From Sphingomonas taxi (GTDB lineage Bacteria; Pseudomonadota; Alphaproteobacteria; Sphingomonadales; Sphingomonadaceae), in assembly GCA_003243195.1 (NCBI GenBank), contig QFQI01000006.1:81480-145479 (forward strand): a DNA stretch of 64,000 nt, in the 5' to 3' direction. The position numbers and the translations under genes were made by a program. Numbering within the stretch: position 1 is the stretch's first letter; every line of letters starts with the position of its first letter. The notes below the pieces were generated by a model that did not search any database, was not told the DNA's origin, and was given only the letters and a program-made list of their open reading frames with translations. Positions 1 to 7,528 of this stretch are shown here, piece after piece.

Positions 1-1132
1 ATACCGCCATGCCGGGCGCCCGCGCGAAGGGCGGGGCGGGGCGGAAGCGCTGCGCGGTGCGCGCGGCGTCCCGCCAATAGCCCTGCGCGACCAGCGGGCC
101 GGCATGGACCAGCTCGCCCGGCTCGCCCGCCGCCGCCGCATGGCCGTCGGGGCGCACCACCAGCACCTCCGCGAACGGGATCGCCCGTCCGATCGATTCC
201 GGGTGCGCATCGACCAGCTCCGGCGGCAGGTAGGTGGAGCGAAACGCCTCGGTAAGCCCGTACATCGGGAACAGCCGCGCGCGATCGAAACGGGAGCGGA
301 GCGCGCGCACCATCGCCGGCGTGAGCGCACCGCCGGAGTTGGTCAGCCGCCGCAGCCGCGCCGCGGTGGTGGCGGGCCAGTCGGCCTCCAGCAACTGCGT
401 CCACAGCGGCGGCACGCCGGCGAGCGTCGTCGCCCCGGTGCGCTCCACCGCCTTCACCACGTCGCGGGCGGTCAGATAATCGAGCGGCGCGACGCTCGCC
501 CCGGCCGCCCAGGTCGAGAACAACTGGTTCTGGCCGTAATCGAAGCCGAACGGCAGCACCGCCAGCACGCGGTCGTCCGCCTCGATCCCCAGATAATGCG
601 CGACGCTGATCGCCCCCAGCCACAGATTGGCGTGGCTGAGCATCACCCCCTTGGGCCGCCCGGTCGATCCGGAGGTGTAGAGGATCGCCGCCAATGCGTC
701 GGTGTCCGCCGCCGACGCCGGCAGCGCGTCGCCGGTGCCGGCGTCAATCGCCACCGCGCAGCCGGACGGCACGTCGCCATCCTCCAGCGTGGCGGCGCGT
801 GCCGGCTGCGTCAGCAGCAGCGACGCGCCGCTGTCGGACAGGATGTGCGCCACCTGCGCGCGGCGCAGCACCGGGTTGACGGGGACGTGCACCAGCCCGG
901 CGCGCGCCGCCGCCAGCGGCATCCAGCACGCCTCGCGCGTCTTGGGCAGCCATGTCGCGACGCGCGCGCCGGGGGCCAGCCGCAGCGCGGCCAGCCACCC
1001 CGCCAGCCGCGCCACCGCCTCCCGCGCGGCGGCATGATCGACCGTGCCGGCGCGATCGACCAGCGCGGGCGCGTCCGGGGCGCCGCGCAGGACGTGGTCG
1101 ATCGGGCGGGGATGGGGGTCGAGCGGGACCAT
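1..1132 (-). CDS. Acyl-CoA ligase (AMP-forming), exosortase-A-associated type, partial
   Basis: The frame begins at an ATG at 1132 and runs off the left edge, so about 377 residues of the N-terminal part are visible. The adenylation signature YTSGSTGRPKG lies near residues 152-162 and a second ANL motif, YGLTE, near 291. The enzyme should activate a carboxylic acid as an acyl-adenylate for transfer to CoA or a carrier protein. It is divergent from a free-standing acyl carrier protein gene about 100 bp away, a pairing typical of exosortase/PEP-CTERM loci in sphingomonads, and a PEP-CTERM protein is encoded near 14.3 kb. The ANL family assignment is sure; the exosortase association is inferred from context. 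Confidence 0.85.
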   Translation of the reverse strand, partial: MVPLDPHPRPIDHVLRGAPDAPALVDRAGTVDHAAAREAVARLAGWLAALRLAPGARVATWLPKTREACWMPLAAARAGLVHVPVNPVLRRAQVAHILSDSGASLLLTQPARAATLEDGDVPSGCAVAIDAGTGDALPASAADTDALAAILYTSGSTGRPKGVMLSHANLWLGAISVAHYLGIEADDRVLAVLPFGFDYGQNQLFSTWAAGASVAPLDYLTARDVVKAVERTGATTLAGVPPLWTQLLEADWPATTAARLRRLTNSGGALTPAMVRALRSRFDRARLFPMYGLTEAFRSTYLPPELVDAHPESIGRAIPFAEVLVVRPDGHAAAAGEPGELVHAGPLVAQGYWRDAARTAQRFRPAPPFARAPGMAV

Positions 1133-1233
1133 GACGCCCCCCTTACGGCCAGCCGTTGCGAAATTCACCCCTTGCGCCTAACGCCACGCCGACCCGCCAG
1201 CTTGCGACCGAGCGGCGACGAAGTGGAGGATGC

Positions 1234-1506
1234 GTGATTCCCGAAGGCACGAGCGAGATCGAGGCCACCGTGCGCGCGGTGCTGGTCGATGTGCTGGCGC
1301 TGGCGCCGGCGCGGGTGGACGCCTTCACCGCCGACACGCCGCTGTTCGGCGCGCTGCCGGAGCTGGATTCGATGGCGGTGGCCGGCGTGCTGACCGAATT
1401 GGAGGACCGGCTGGGCATCGTGATCGAGGATGACGAGGTGGACGGCGAGATGCTGGAAAGCTTCGGCGCGCTGGTGACGTTCGCGACCGGCAAGGCGCTG
1501 GTGTGA
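1234..1506 (+). CDS. Acyl carrier protein, exosortase-associated type
   Basis: This 90-residue protein starts at GTG 1234, chosen because GGAGG at 1225-1229 is well placed and the upstream in-frame extension is not acyl-carrier-like. The phosphopantetheine attachment site is Ser46 in ELDSMAV, and the acidic helices around it fit a carrier protein. It probably accepts an acyl group from the divergent ligase at 1-1132. A small acyl carrier protein next to an AMP-ligase is a known companion of exosortase A loci; the actual substrate cannot be told from the sequence. Confidence 0.85.
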   Translation: MIPEGTSEIEATVRAVLVDVLALAPARVDAFTADTPLFGALPELDSMAVAGVLTELEDRLGIVIEDDEVDGEMLESFGALVTFATGKALV

Positions 1507-1551
1507 TCGACGGATGGAATCGGTCGCGCGCCGTTGTAAGAGACGGTCCGG

Positions 1552-1572
1552 ACATGCGCTGAGCGCGCATGT
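1552..1572 (+). terminator. Hairpin after the acyl carrier protein gene
   Basis: An 8-bp perfect stem (ACATGCGC at 1552-1559 with GCGCATGT at 1565-1572) and a 5-base loop lie 46 bp after the stop codon. There is no T tract, so it is a weak candidate for termination. Confidence 0.3.
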
Positions 1573-1639
1573 GGAGGAGCGGGACGGCACCGCCGCGAAA
1601 CGCGCCCTTCGCAAGTGTTCAGACGGACTCTGAGGCGGA

Positions 1640-1867
1640 ATGATGCTGGAGATGCGACCCGATTGCGAACGCTGCGGCGTGGATCTGCCCGCGGACGAGG
1701 GTGGCGCGTTCATCTGCTCGTTCGAATGCACCTTCTGCGCCGACTGCGCGGACGTGCTGGACGATCATTGCCCGAACTGCGGCGGCGAACTCCTCGACCG
1801 CCCGGCGCGCGTCGGCGCGGCGCTGAAGACGCATCCCGCCTCTACCGAACGGCGGTTTCGCGGATGA
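1640..1867 (+). CDS. DUF1272 zinc-ribbon-like protein
   Basis: A 75-residue cysteine-rich protein beginning MMLEMRPDCERCG, with further pairs in CTFCADC and CPNCGGEL, the pattern of the DUF1272 family. The cysteine pairs probably bind zinc; no function is established. The second methionine at 1643 is an equally possible start. Its stop codon overlaps the thiD start (ATGA at 1864-1867), so the two genes are probably translated together. There is no obvious link to thiamine metabolism beyond position. Confidence 0.85.
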   Translation: MMLEMRPDCERCGVDLPADEGGAFICSFECTFCADCADVLDDHCPNCGGELLDRPARVGAALKTHPASTERRFRG

Positions 1868-2688
1868 CGATGCGCGTGCTGATCGTCGCCGGTTCCGATT
1901 CGGGCGGCGGAGCGGGTATCCAGGCCGATATCAAGACCGTGACGATGCTCGGCGGCCATGCGATGACCGCGATCACCGCCGTCACCGCGCAGAATACGCT
2001 GGGGGTGCAGGCCGTCCACCCGCTGCCCCCGGAGATGGTGGTGCAGCAGATGCGCAGTTGCGCGGACGACATCGGCGTGGACGCGGTGAAGATCGGGATG
2101 CTCGGCGGCCCCGCCATCGCCGCGGCGGTGGCCGACGCGCTGCAATCGGGCGGCCCCGACGTGCCGGTGGTGCTCGATCCGGTGATGGTGGCGACCAGCG
2201 GCGCGGTGCTGGCCGATCCGGCGACGGTCGCCGCCTTTGCACGGCTGGCGCGGATCAGCACGCTGGTGACGCCCAATCTTCCCGAGCTCGCGGTCCTGTG
2301 CGGGCGCGCGCGGCTGGATGCCCCCGACGCCGCGCCCGCCGCGCGCGATTATGCCGCCGCGATCGGCGCGCCGGTGCTGGTGAAGGGCGGCCACGCGGAC
2401 GGCGAGATGGTGGTCGACCGGCTGATCGACGGTGCCGGCACGGTGGCGGAATGGTCGAACCCGCGCATCCATACGCGCCACAGCCACGGCACCGGCTGCA
2501 CGCTGGCGAGCGGCATCGCCACCGGGCTGGCCGCGGGGCTGACGCTGGAGCCGGCGATCGCGCGCGCGATCCGCTATGTCCGCGCCGCGCTCGCCGCCGC
2601 GCCCGGGCTGGGCGCGGGGCACGGGCCGATGGGACACGCACTGGGCGTCGCGCCCTTCGACGCGCTGGACCCGCCATGCCCGGTCTGA
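1864..2688 (+). CDS. thiD: Hydroxymethylpyrimidine / phosphomethylpyrimidine kinase
   Basis: A 274-residue ribokinase-fold enzyme that phosphorylates HMP and HMP-phosphate in thiamine pyrimidine synthesis. The N-terminus IVAGSDSGGGAGIQADIK and the C-terminal anion-hole motif HSHGTGCTLASGIA are both diagnostic for ThiD. The start ATG at 1864 overlaps the DUF1272 stop; a second in-frame ATG lies two codons later. The gene overlaps the start of rnhB by 13 bases, so DUF1272, thiD and rnhB look like one transcript. No TPP riboswitch was recognised upstream. Confidence 0.95.
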   Translation: MTMRVLIVAGSDSGGGAGIQADIKTVTMLGGHAMTAITAVTAQNTLGVQAVHPLPPEMVVQQMRSCADDIGVDAVKIGMLGGPAIAAAVADALQSGGPDVPVVLDPVMVATSGAVLADPATVAAFARLARISTLVTPNLPELAVLCGRARLDAPDAAPAARDYAAAIGAPVLVKGGHADGEMVVDRLIDGAGTVAEWSNPRIHTRHSHGTGCTLASGIATGLAAGLTLEPAIARAIRYVRAALAAAPGLGAGHGPMGHALGVAPFDALDPPCPV

Positions 2689-3284
2689 AGCACGAAAAGC
2701 TGTGCCTTCCCCCGGTGGCGGGGGTGGACGAGGCGGGGCGCGGGCCGCTGGCCGGGCCGGTGGTCGCCTGCGCGCTGGTGCTGCCGGTGAAGGGCGTGCC
2801 GCGCGGGATCGATGATTCGAAGCGGCTGCCCGCCGCCGAACGCGCGCGCCTGTATGCGCGGCTCACCGATTGCGCGGCGCTCGGCGTCGGCATCGTCGAA
2901 CCGGCGGAGATCGACGCGCTCAACATCTACTGGGCGACGATGAAGGCGATGACGCTGGCGGTGGACCGGCTGACGGCGGTGCTGGGGTGCGTGCCCGGGC
3001 ATGTGCTGGTCGATGGCAACCGCCTGCCGCGCTGGGGCTATGCCGCCACCGCGATCGTCGGTGGCGACGCACAGAGCCGCTCGATCGCCGCGGCGTCGAT
3101 CGTCGCCAAGCATACCCGCGACCAGATCATGATCGCCGCCGCCGAATCGCACCCGCATTACGGCTGGCACGCGAACAAGGGCTATGGCAGCGCGCAGCAT
3201 CTCGCCGCGTTGCGCGAACACGGGCCCACGCCGCTGCACCGGCGCAGCTTCGCGCCGGTCGCGCAATGTGTTCTGCCGCTGTGA
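2676..3284 (+). CDS. rnhB: Ribonuclease HII
   Basis: A 202-residue enzyme that cuts the RNA strand of RNA-DNA hybrids and single ribonucleotides in DNA. The signature GVDEAGRGPLAGPV with the first catalytic Asp-Glu is near residue 17, VLVDGN supplies the next acid, and AAASIVAKHTRD follows the family. ATG 2676 lies inside the end of thiD, which implies translational coupling. The stop codon TGA overlaps the first GANTC site of the array in front of ccrM. Confidence 0.95.
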   Translation: MPGLKHEKLCLPPVAGVDEAGRGPLAGPVVACALVLPVKGVPRGIDDSKRLPAAERARLYARLTDCAALGVGIVEPAEIDALNIYWATMKAMTLAVDRLTAVLGCVPGHVLVDGNRLPRWGYAATAIVGGDAQSRSIAAASIVAKHTRDQIMIAAAESHPHYGWHANKGYGSAQHLAALREHGPTPLHRRSFAPVAQCVLPL

Positions 3285-3421
3285 GTCTTTTGCGCCACAC
3301 CACCACCGCTTGAGTCTCGCGAGTCGCGACAGACTCAACATGTGGAAACGGACTCTTCTTGTTCCGCCTTCACAACGACTCGCGGGCGGACTCGCCTTGC
3401 CGCACGCCGCTTGACGGACTC
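3283..3421 (+). promoter_or_regulatory. Cluster of eight GANTC methylation sites upstream of ccrM
   Basis: GANTC occurs at 3283, 3312, 3321, 3332, 3351, 3377, 3389 and 3417, the last three as GACTCg or GACTCc spaced 12 and 28 bp apart. Three sites are embedded in an inverted repeat at 3310-3338 (TTGAGTCT ... AGACTCAA, with TCGCG-AGT-CGCGA inside). At the base composition of this DNA fewer than one site would be expected in this length. GANTC is the target of CcrM, encoded 48 bp further on, so this is probably a methylation-sensitive control region. The promoter elements themselves were not recognised. Confidence 0.7.
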
Positions 3422-3468
3422 CGGCTTTGCCGCCCTTCTGGGCCGCGAACGCGGGGGAGCAGGTGACG

Positions 3469-4602
3469 ATGGGGGTGATGGAAAAGGTCGCGGGACGGCG
3501 GCGCGCGACGGTCGCGGAAACGCCGGCCGTGCTGCCGCTCGACGAGATCCTGCGCGGCGACTGCATCGCGGCGATGAAGGCGCTGCCGGCGAAGTCGGTC
3601 GACATGGTGTTCGCCGATCCGCCCTATAACCTCCAGCTCGGCGGTGAGCTGTTTCGCCCCGACGGCAGCCATGTCGATGCGGTGACCGACGACTGGGACA
3701 AGTTCGACACCTTCGCGCAGTACGACGCCTTCACGCGTGCGTGGCTGGCGGAGGCGCACCGTATCCTCAAGGACGATGGCGCGATCTGGGTGATCGGCAG
3801 CTATCACAACATCTTCCGCGTCGGCGCGGCGGTGCAGGATATCGGCTATTGGATCCTCAACGACATCGTGTGGCGCAAGGCCAATCCGATGCCCAATTTC
3901 CGCGGCACGCGCTTCACCAACGCGCACGAGACGCTGATCTGGGCGGCGAAGGGCGAGAAGGCCAAATACACCTTCAACTATCGCAGCATGAAGACGCTGA
4001 ACGACGAGCTTCAGATGCGCTCCGACTGGGAATTCCCGATCTGCGGCGGGGCGGAGCGGCTGAAGAAGGACGGGGTGAAGGTCCACCCGACGCAGAAGCC
4101 CGAGGCGCTGATCTATCGCATCCTGCTGGCGTGCACGAAGCCGGGCGACGTGGTGCTCGATCCGTTTTTCGGCACCGGCACCACCGGCGCGGTCGCCAGG
4201 CGGCTCGGCCGGCGCTGGATCGGGATCGAGCGCGAGGACGATTATATCGAGGCGGCGCAGGAACGGATCGCCGCCGCGCTACCGCTCGACGAATCGGCGC
4301 TGGCCACCATGCAGAGCCCGCGCTCGCAGCCCAAGGTCGCGTTCGGCGTGCTGGTGGAGAACGGCTATCTGACGCCGGGCACGATGCTGACCGACGCGAA
4401 ACGGCGCCATCAGGCGATGGTGCGCGCGGACGGATCGCTGGCATCGGTATGCGGCGCGAGCGGCTCGATCCACAAGCTGGGCGCGGGCGTGCAGGGCGCG
4501 CCGGCGTGCAACGGCTGGACCTTCTGGCATTACGAGGCGGACGGCGCGCTGCAGCCGATCGACCGGCTGCGGCAGACGTACCTGCTCGCGACGCAGCCCT
4601 AG
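3469..4602 (+). CDS. ccrM: Cell-cycle DNA adenine methyltransferase, GANTC-specific
   Basis: A 377-residue beta-class N6-adenine methyltransferase. Catalytic motif IV is DPPYNLQL at about residues 50-57 and the SAM-binding motif I is DPFFGTGTTG at about 231-240; the C-terminal part from about residue 285 (VLVENGYLTPGT and on) matches the extra CcrM domain. In alphaproteobacteria it remethylates GANTC late in replication. ATG 3469 was chosen for its AGG at 3461-3463; ATG 3478 and TTG 3427 are alternatives. The GANTC cluster immediately upstream suggests it controls its own expression. Confidence 0.93.
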   Translation: MGVMEKVAGRRRATVAETPAVLPLDEILRGDCIAAMKALPAKSVDMVFADPPYNLQLGGELFRPDGSHVDAVTDDWDKFDTFAQYDAFTRAWLAEAHRILKDDGAIWVIGSYHNIFRVGAAVQDIGYWILNDIVWRKANPMPNFRGTRFTNAHETLIWAAKGEKAKYTFNYRSMKTLNDELQMRSDWEFPICGGAERLKKDGVKVHPTQKPEALIYRILLACTKPGDVVLDPFFGTGTTGAVARRLGRRWIGIEREDDYIEAAQERIAAALPLDESALATMQSPRSQPKVAFGVLVENGYLTPGTMLTDAKRRHQAMVRADGSLASVCGASGSIHKLGAGVQGAPACNGWTFWHYEADGALQPIDRLRQTYLLATQP

Positions 4603-4681
4603 CCGCGTCTGTGTGACCCACGATGTCGCGGCGATCGCCGCCGCGCTTTCGCGGCACTGGTGTGGCGGCTAGGGCGACACC

Positions 4682-5746
4682 ATGACCCTGCACCTCCGCC
4701 CGATCCACTTCACCGACGCGCCCTTCGCCTACCCGGACGGCGCGGTCGCCCGGCTGGCGGGCGGGATGCAGTGGTTCGCCGCCTATGAGGCGATCGGGGA
4801 GGGCGGCCGTCGCATCGTGCCGGTCGCGCAGATCGCGACGCTCGGCGAGCGCGCCGCCACGCTCCACGCGCGCATCACCGCCCCGCGTGCGCCATGGACG
4901 CTGGCGCATCGCACGCTGCGCTTCGACCAGCCGCTGGTCGCCGGCATCCTGAACGTCACGCCGGACAGTTTCTCCGACGGCGGCGCGCATGTCGACGACC
5001 CCGCCGGCGCCGCGTCCGCGGGCATGGCGATGGCGGCGGCGGGCGCGGCGGTGGTCGACGTCGGCGGCGAATCGACGCGGCCCGGCGCGGCGCTGGTGTG
5101 GGAGGAGGACGAGGCGCGTCGCGTCGCGCCGGTGATCGAACGCCTGGCCCACGGTGGCGCGCTGGTGTCGGTCGACACGCGCAAGGCGGCGGTGATGGAA
5201 ACGGCGCTGGCGGCCGGCGCGGGGATCGTCAACGACGTGTCCGCGCTGCTGTGGGACGATCGCGCGCTCGATCTGGTCGTGCGCACCGGCGCGCCGGTGA
5301 TCCTGATGCACTCGCCCGATCCGCGCGCTGGCGGGCATGGCCGGCCGGCCTATCGCGACGTCGTGACCGAGGTGTTCGACTGGCTGGAGGCACGGGTCGA
5401 CGCGGTGGTCGCGGCCGGCGTGGAGCGCGCGAAGGTGATGGTCGATCCCGGCATCGGTTTCGGCAAGTCGCTGGCCGACAATCTCGCGTTGCTGAACGGG
5501 CTGGCGATCTTCCACGGGCTGGGGTGCCCGGTGATGCTGGGCGCGAGCCGCAAGCGCCTGATCGGTGCGCTCGACAACGAGGCGCCGGTGGCGGCGCGGC
5601 TGGGCGGATCGGTCGCGCTCGCGCTGGCCGGTGCGCAGGCCGGCGTCCAGTTGCTGCGCGTCCATGACGTGGCGGAGACGGTGCAGGCGCTGCGCGTCTG
5701 GCGCGGTCTGCGCGATCGCGCGCTGACCGCGATGCCATGTTCCTGA
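4682..5746 (+). CDS. folP: Dihydropteroate synthase
   Basis: A 354-residue TIM-barrel enzyme joining p-aminobenzoate to the pterin pyrophosphate in folate synthesis. The pterin-binding signature ILNVTPDSFSDGG is at about residues 89-101, followed by VDVGGESTRPGA, DPGIGFGK and GASRKR, all diagnostic for FolP. The roughly 85 residues ahead of the first motif are longer than in E. coli but common in alphaproteobacteria. It follows ccrM by 79 bp on the same strand and may share its transcript. Confidence 0.95.
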   Translation: MTLHLRPIHFTDAPFAYPDGAVARLAGGMQWFAAYEAIGEGGRRIVPVAQIATLGERAATLHARITAPRAPWTLAHRTLRFDQPLVAGILNVTPDSFSDGGAHVDDPAGAASAGMAMAAAGAAVVDVGGESTRPGAALVWEEDEARRVAPVIERLAHGGALVSVDTRKAAVMETALAAGAGIVNDVSALLWDDRALDLVVRTGAPVILMHSPDPRAGGHGRPAYRDVVTEVFDWLEARVDAVVAAGVERAKVMVDPGIGFGKSLADNLALLNGLAIFHGLGCPVMLGASRKRLIGALDNEAPVAARLGGSVALALAGAQAGVQLLRVHDVAETVQALRVWRGLRDRALTAMPCS

Positions 5747-5811
5747 CGCGATCGTAGCAAAACAATGCTGCGCGCCAAAGTCGTGACGTTCGGGAAACGG
5801 ATCAAATCGAT

Positions 5812-6714
5812 GTGCGTTGGCCGCGCATGATCGTCACCGCCGTACCCCGCTTCACCCAGATCGTTCGCGAAGTCTGGAAGCCGCTTCTCGTGCTGTTCGT
5901 CTGGGATGTGATCGTCACCATCACCTATTTCGTGCTGCCGTTCCGCGCGCCGGAGCTGCCGCTGACGCTGTTCGGCTCCGCGCTGGCGCTGTTCCTCGGC
6001 TTCCGCAGCAACTCCGCCTATCAGCGCTGGTGGGAGGGACGGTCGCTGTGGGGGCTGATGATCAACGCCAGCCGCAACCTGGCGCGTGCCGCGCGCAATT
6101 TCCTGCCCGATCCCGAAGCGTATGACATGAAGCGCACGATCGTGCTGCGCCAGATCGCCTATGTGAACGCGCTGCGTTGCCAGTTGCGCAAGCAGAAGGT
6201 CGACGACGTGGTGCTGCAATTCCTGTCGAAGGGTGAGGCGGATTTCGCGCTGTCGCGCACCAACACCGCCAACGGGATCGTCGACGGAACCGGCCGGCGC
6301 ATCGACCTGTGCCGCCGCAACGGCTGGATCGACACCATCCAGCAGGCGTCGATGGAAAGCGTGCTGATCGACATCGCCAATGCGCAAGGGGGGATGGAGC
6401 GGCTGAAGAACACGCCGCTGCCCAACCAGTATCGCTTCTTCCCGACGGTGTTCACCCACCTGTTCTGCATCCTGCTGCCGATCGGCCTGGTGGAGACGCT
6501 GGGCTTCACCACCCCGCTCGGCTCGACGGTGGCGGGGTTGATGTTCCTGGCGGTGCTGGCGATCGGCGACGATCTGGTCGATCCGTTCGCGAATACGGTG
6601 CACGACCTGCCGCTGACCGCCATGTGCCGCACGATCGAGATCGACCTGCTGCAATCCATCGGCGAGGAAGCGCCCGAGCCGATGGTCGCGGACAAGACGG
6701 GCGTGCTGTGGTGA
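5812..6714 (+). CDS. Bestrophin-family anion channel-like membrane protein
   Basis: A 300-residue protein of the bestrophin / YneE family (UPF0187). Visible signs are the N-terminal membrane segment around LVLFVWDVIVTITYFV, the conserved FLGFRSNSAYQRWWEGR stretch near residue 62, a second hydrophobic pair in the C-terminal third, and the acidic DDLVDPF motif. Bacterial members form pentameric ion channels in the inner membrane; the physiological ion here is unknown. GTG 5812 is taken as start; ATG 5827 is possible. Confidence 0.88.
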   Translation: MRWPRMIVTAVPRFTQIVREVWKPLLVLFVWDVIVTITYFVLPFRAPELPLTLFGSALALFLGFRSNSAYQRWWEGRSLWGLMINASRNLARAARNFLPDPEAYDMKRTIVLRQIAYVNALRCQLRKQKVDDVVLQFLSKGEADFALSRTNTANGIVDGTGRRIDLCRRNGWIDTIQQASMESVLIDIANAQGGMERLKNTPLPNQYRFFPTVFTHLFCILLPIGLVETLGFTTPLGSTVAGLMFLAVLAIGDDLVDPFANTVHDLPLTAMCRTIEIDLLQSIGEEAPEPMVADKTGVLW

Positions 6715-6735
6715 GCGCCAGCCCGAAGGGTGGAA

Positions 6736-7506
6736 CTACAACGTATATCCGCCGTCACTGACCAGCACCGCGCCGGTGACGAGCGCGGCGGCATCGGACA
6801 GCAGGAAGCCGATCTGCGCGGCGATCTCCTCCGCCTTGGCATAGCGGCCCAGCGGCGTGGCGAGCGCCGCCAGCTCGGCGAACGCCGCATCGCGCCCGAT
6901 CGCGGCGGCGCGTTCCGCGAACATCGGCACGGCATCCCATACCGGCGTCTCCACCCCCGCCGGCGCGATCGCATTGACGCGCAGTTGGTCGCGTGCGCCT
7001 TCCTTCGCGGCGACCTTCACCAACTGGATCAGCCCCGCCTTGGACGCGCCATAGGCCGCCACGCCCGGCTCGGCCCTGATCCCCGCGGCGGAGGCGACCG
7101 CGACGATCGCGCCCGGCCGCGTACCGCCCGCCGTCCCCCGCATCGCGCGCATCGCCGCGCGCAGCGTCAGGAACGCGCCGTCGAGATTGACCGACAGGAT
7201 GCGCCGCCATTCCGCCAGCGGCAGGTCGGCGATCGGCCCGGCGCCCGCGACGCCGGCGTTGACCACGGCGCCGTGGATGCCGGCGAGCGCCGGTGCGGCA
7301 TCGTCCCAGAAGCCTTCGTCGGTGACGTCGCCGGGCAGCAGGTCCAGCGTGCAGCCGACGTCGATACGCGCCAGCGCCTCCGCGTCGCGATCGGCCAGCA
7401 CCAGCCGGGTCGCACCGCCGGCGGCGAGGTGCCGCGCGGTGGCGAGGCCGATCCCGGAGGCGGCGCCGGTGACCAGATAGGCGCGGCTGGAAAACGGCAA
7501 CGACAT
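6736..7506 (-). CDS. Short-chain dehydrogenase/reductase
   Basis: A 256-residue classical SDR. The cofactor motif TGAASGIG is at residues 13-20, NAG is in VVNAGVAG, the catalytic Ser is in VASAAG and the Tyr-Lys pair is in YGASK. The C-terminal GAVLVSDGGYTL is typical of the 3-oxoacyl-ACP reductase-like group. An Asp in VLADRD after the second strand favours NAD over NADP. The substrate is unknown. It lies directly downstream of an NtrC-like regulator on the same strand, 22 bp apart, and may be cotranscribed with it. Confidence 0.9.
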   Translation of the reverse strand: MSLPFSSRAYLVTGAASGIGLATARHLAAGGATRLVLADRDAEALARIDVGCTLDLLPGDVTDEGFWDDAAPALAGIHGAVVNAGVAGAGPIADLPLAEWRRILSVNLDGAFLTLRAAMRAMRGTAGGTRPGAIVAVASAAGIRAEPGVAAYGASKAGLIQLVKVAAKEGARDQLRVNAIAPAGVETPVWDAVPMFAERAAAIGRDAAFAELAALATPLGRYAKAEEIAAQIGFLLSDAAALVTGAVLVSDGGYTL

Positions 7507-7528
7507 GATGCCGCCATGTCTGCCCGGC

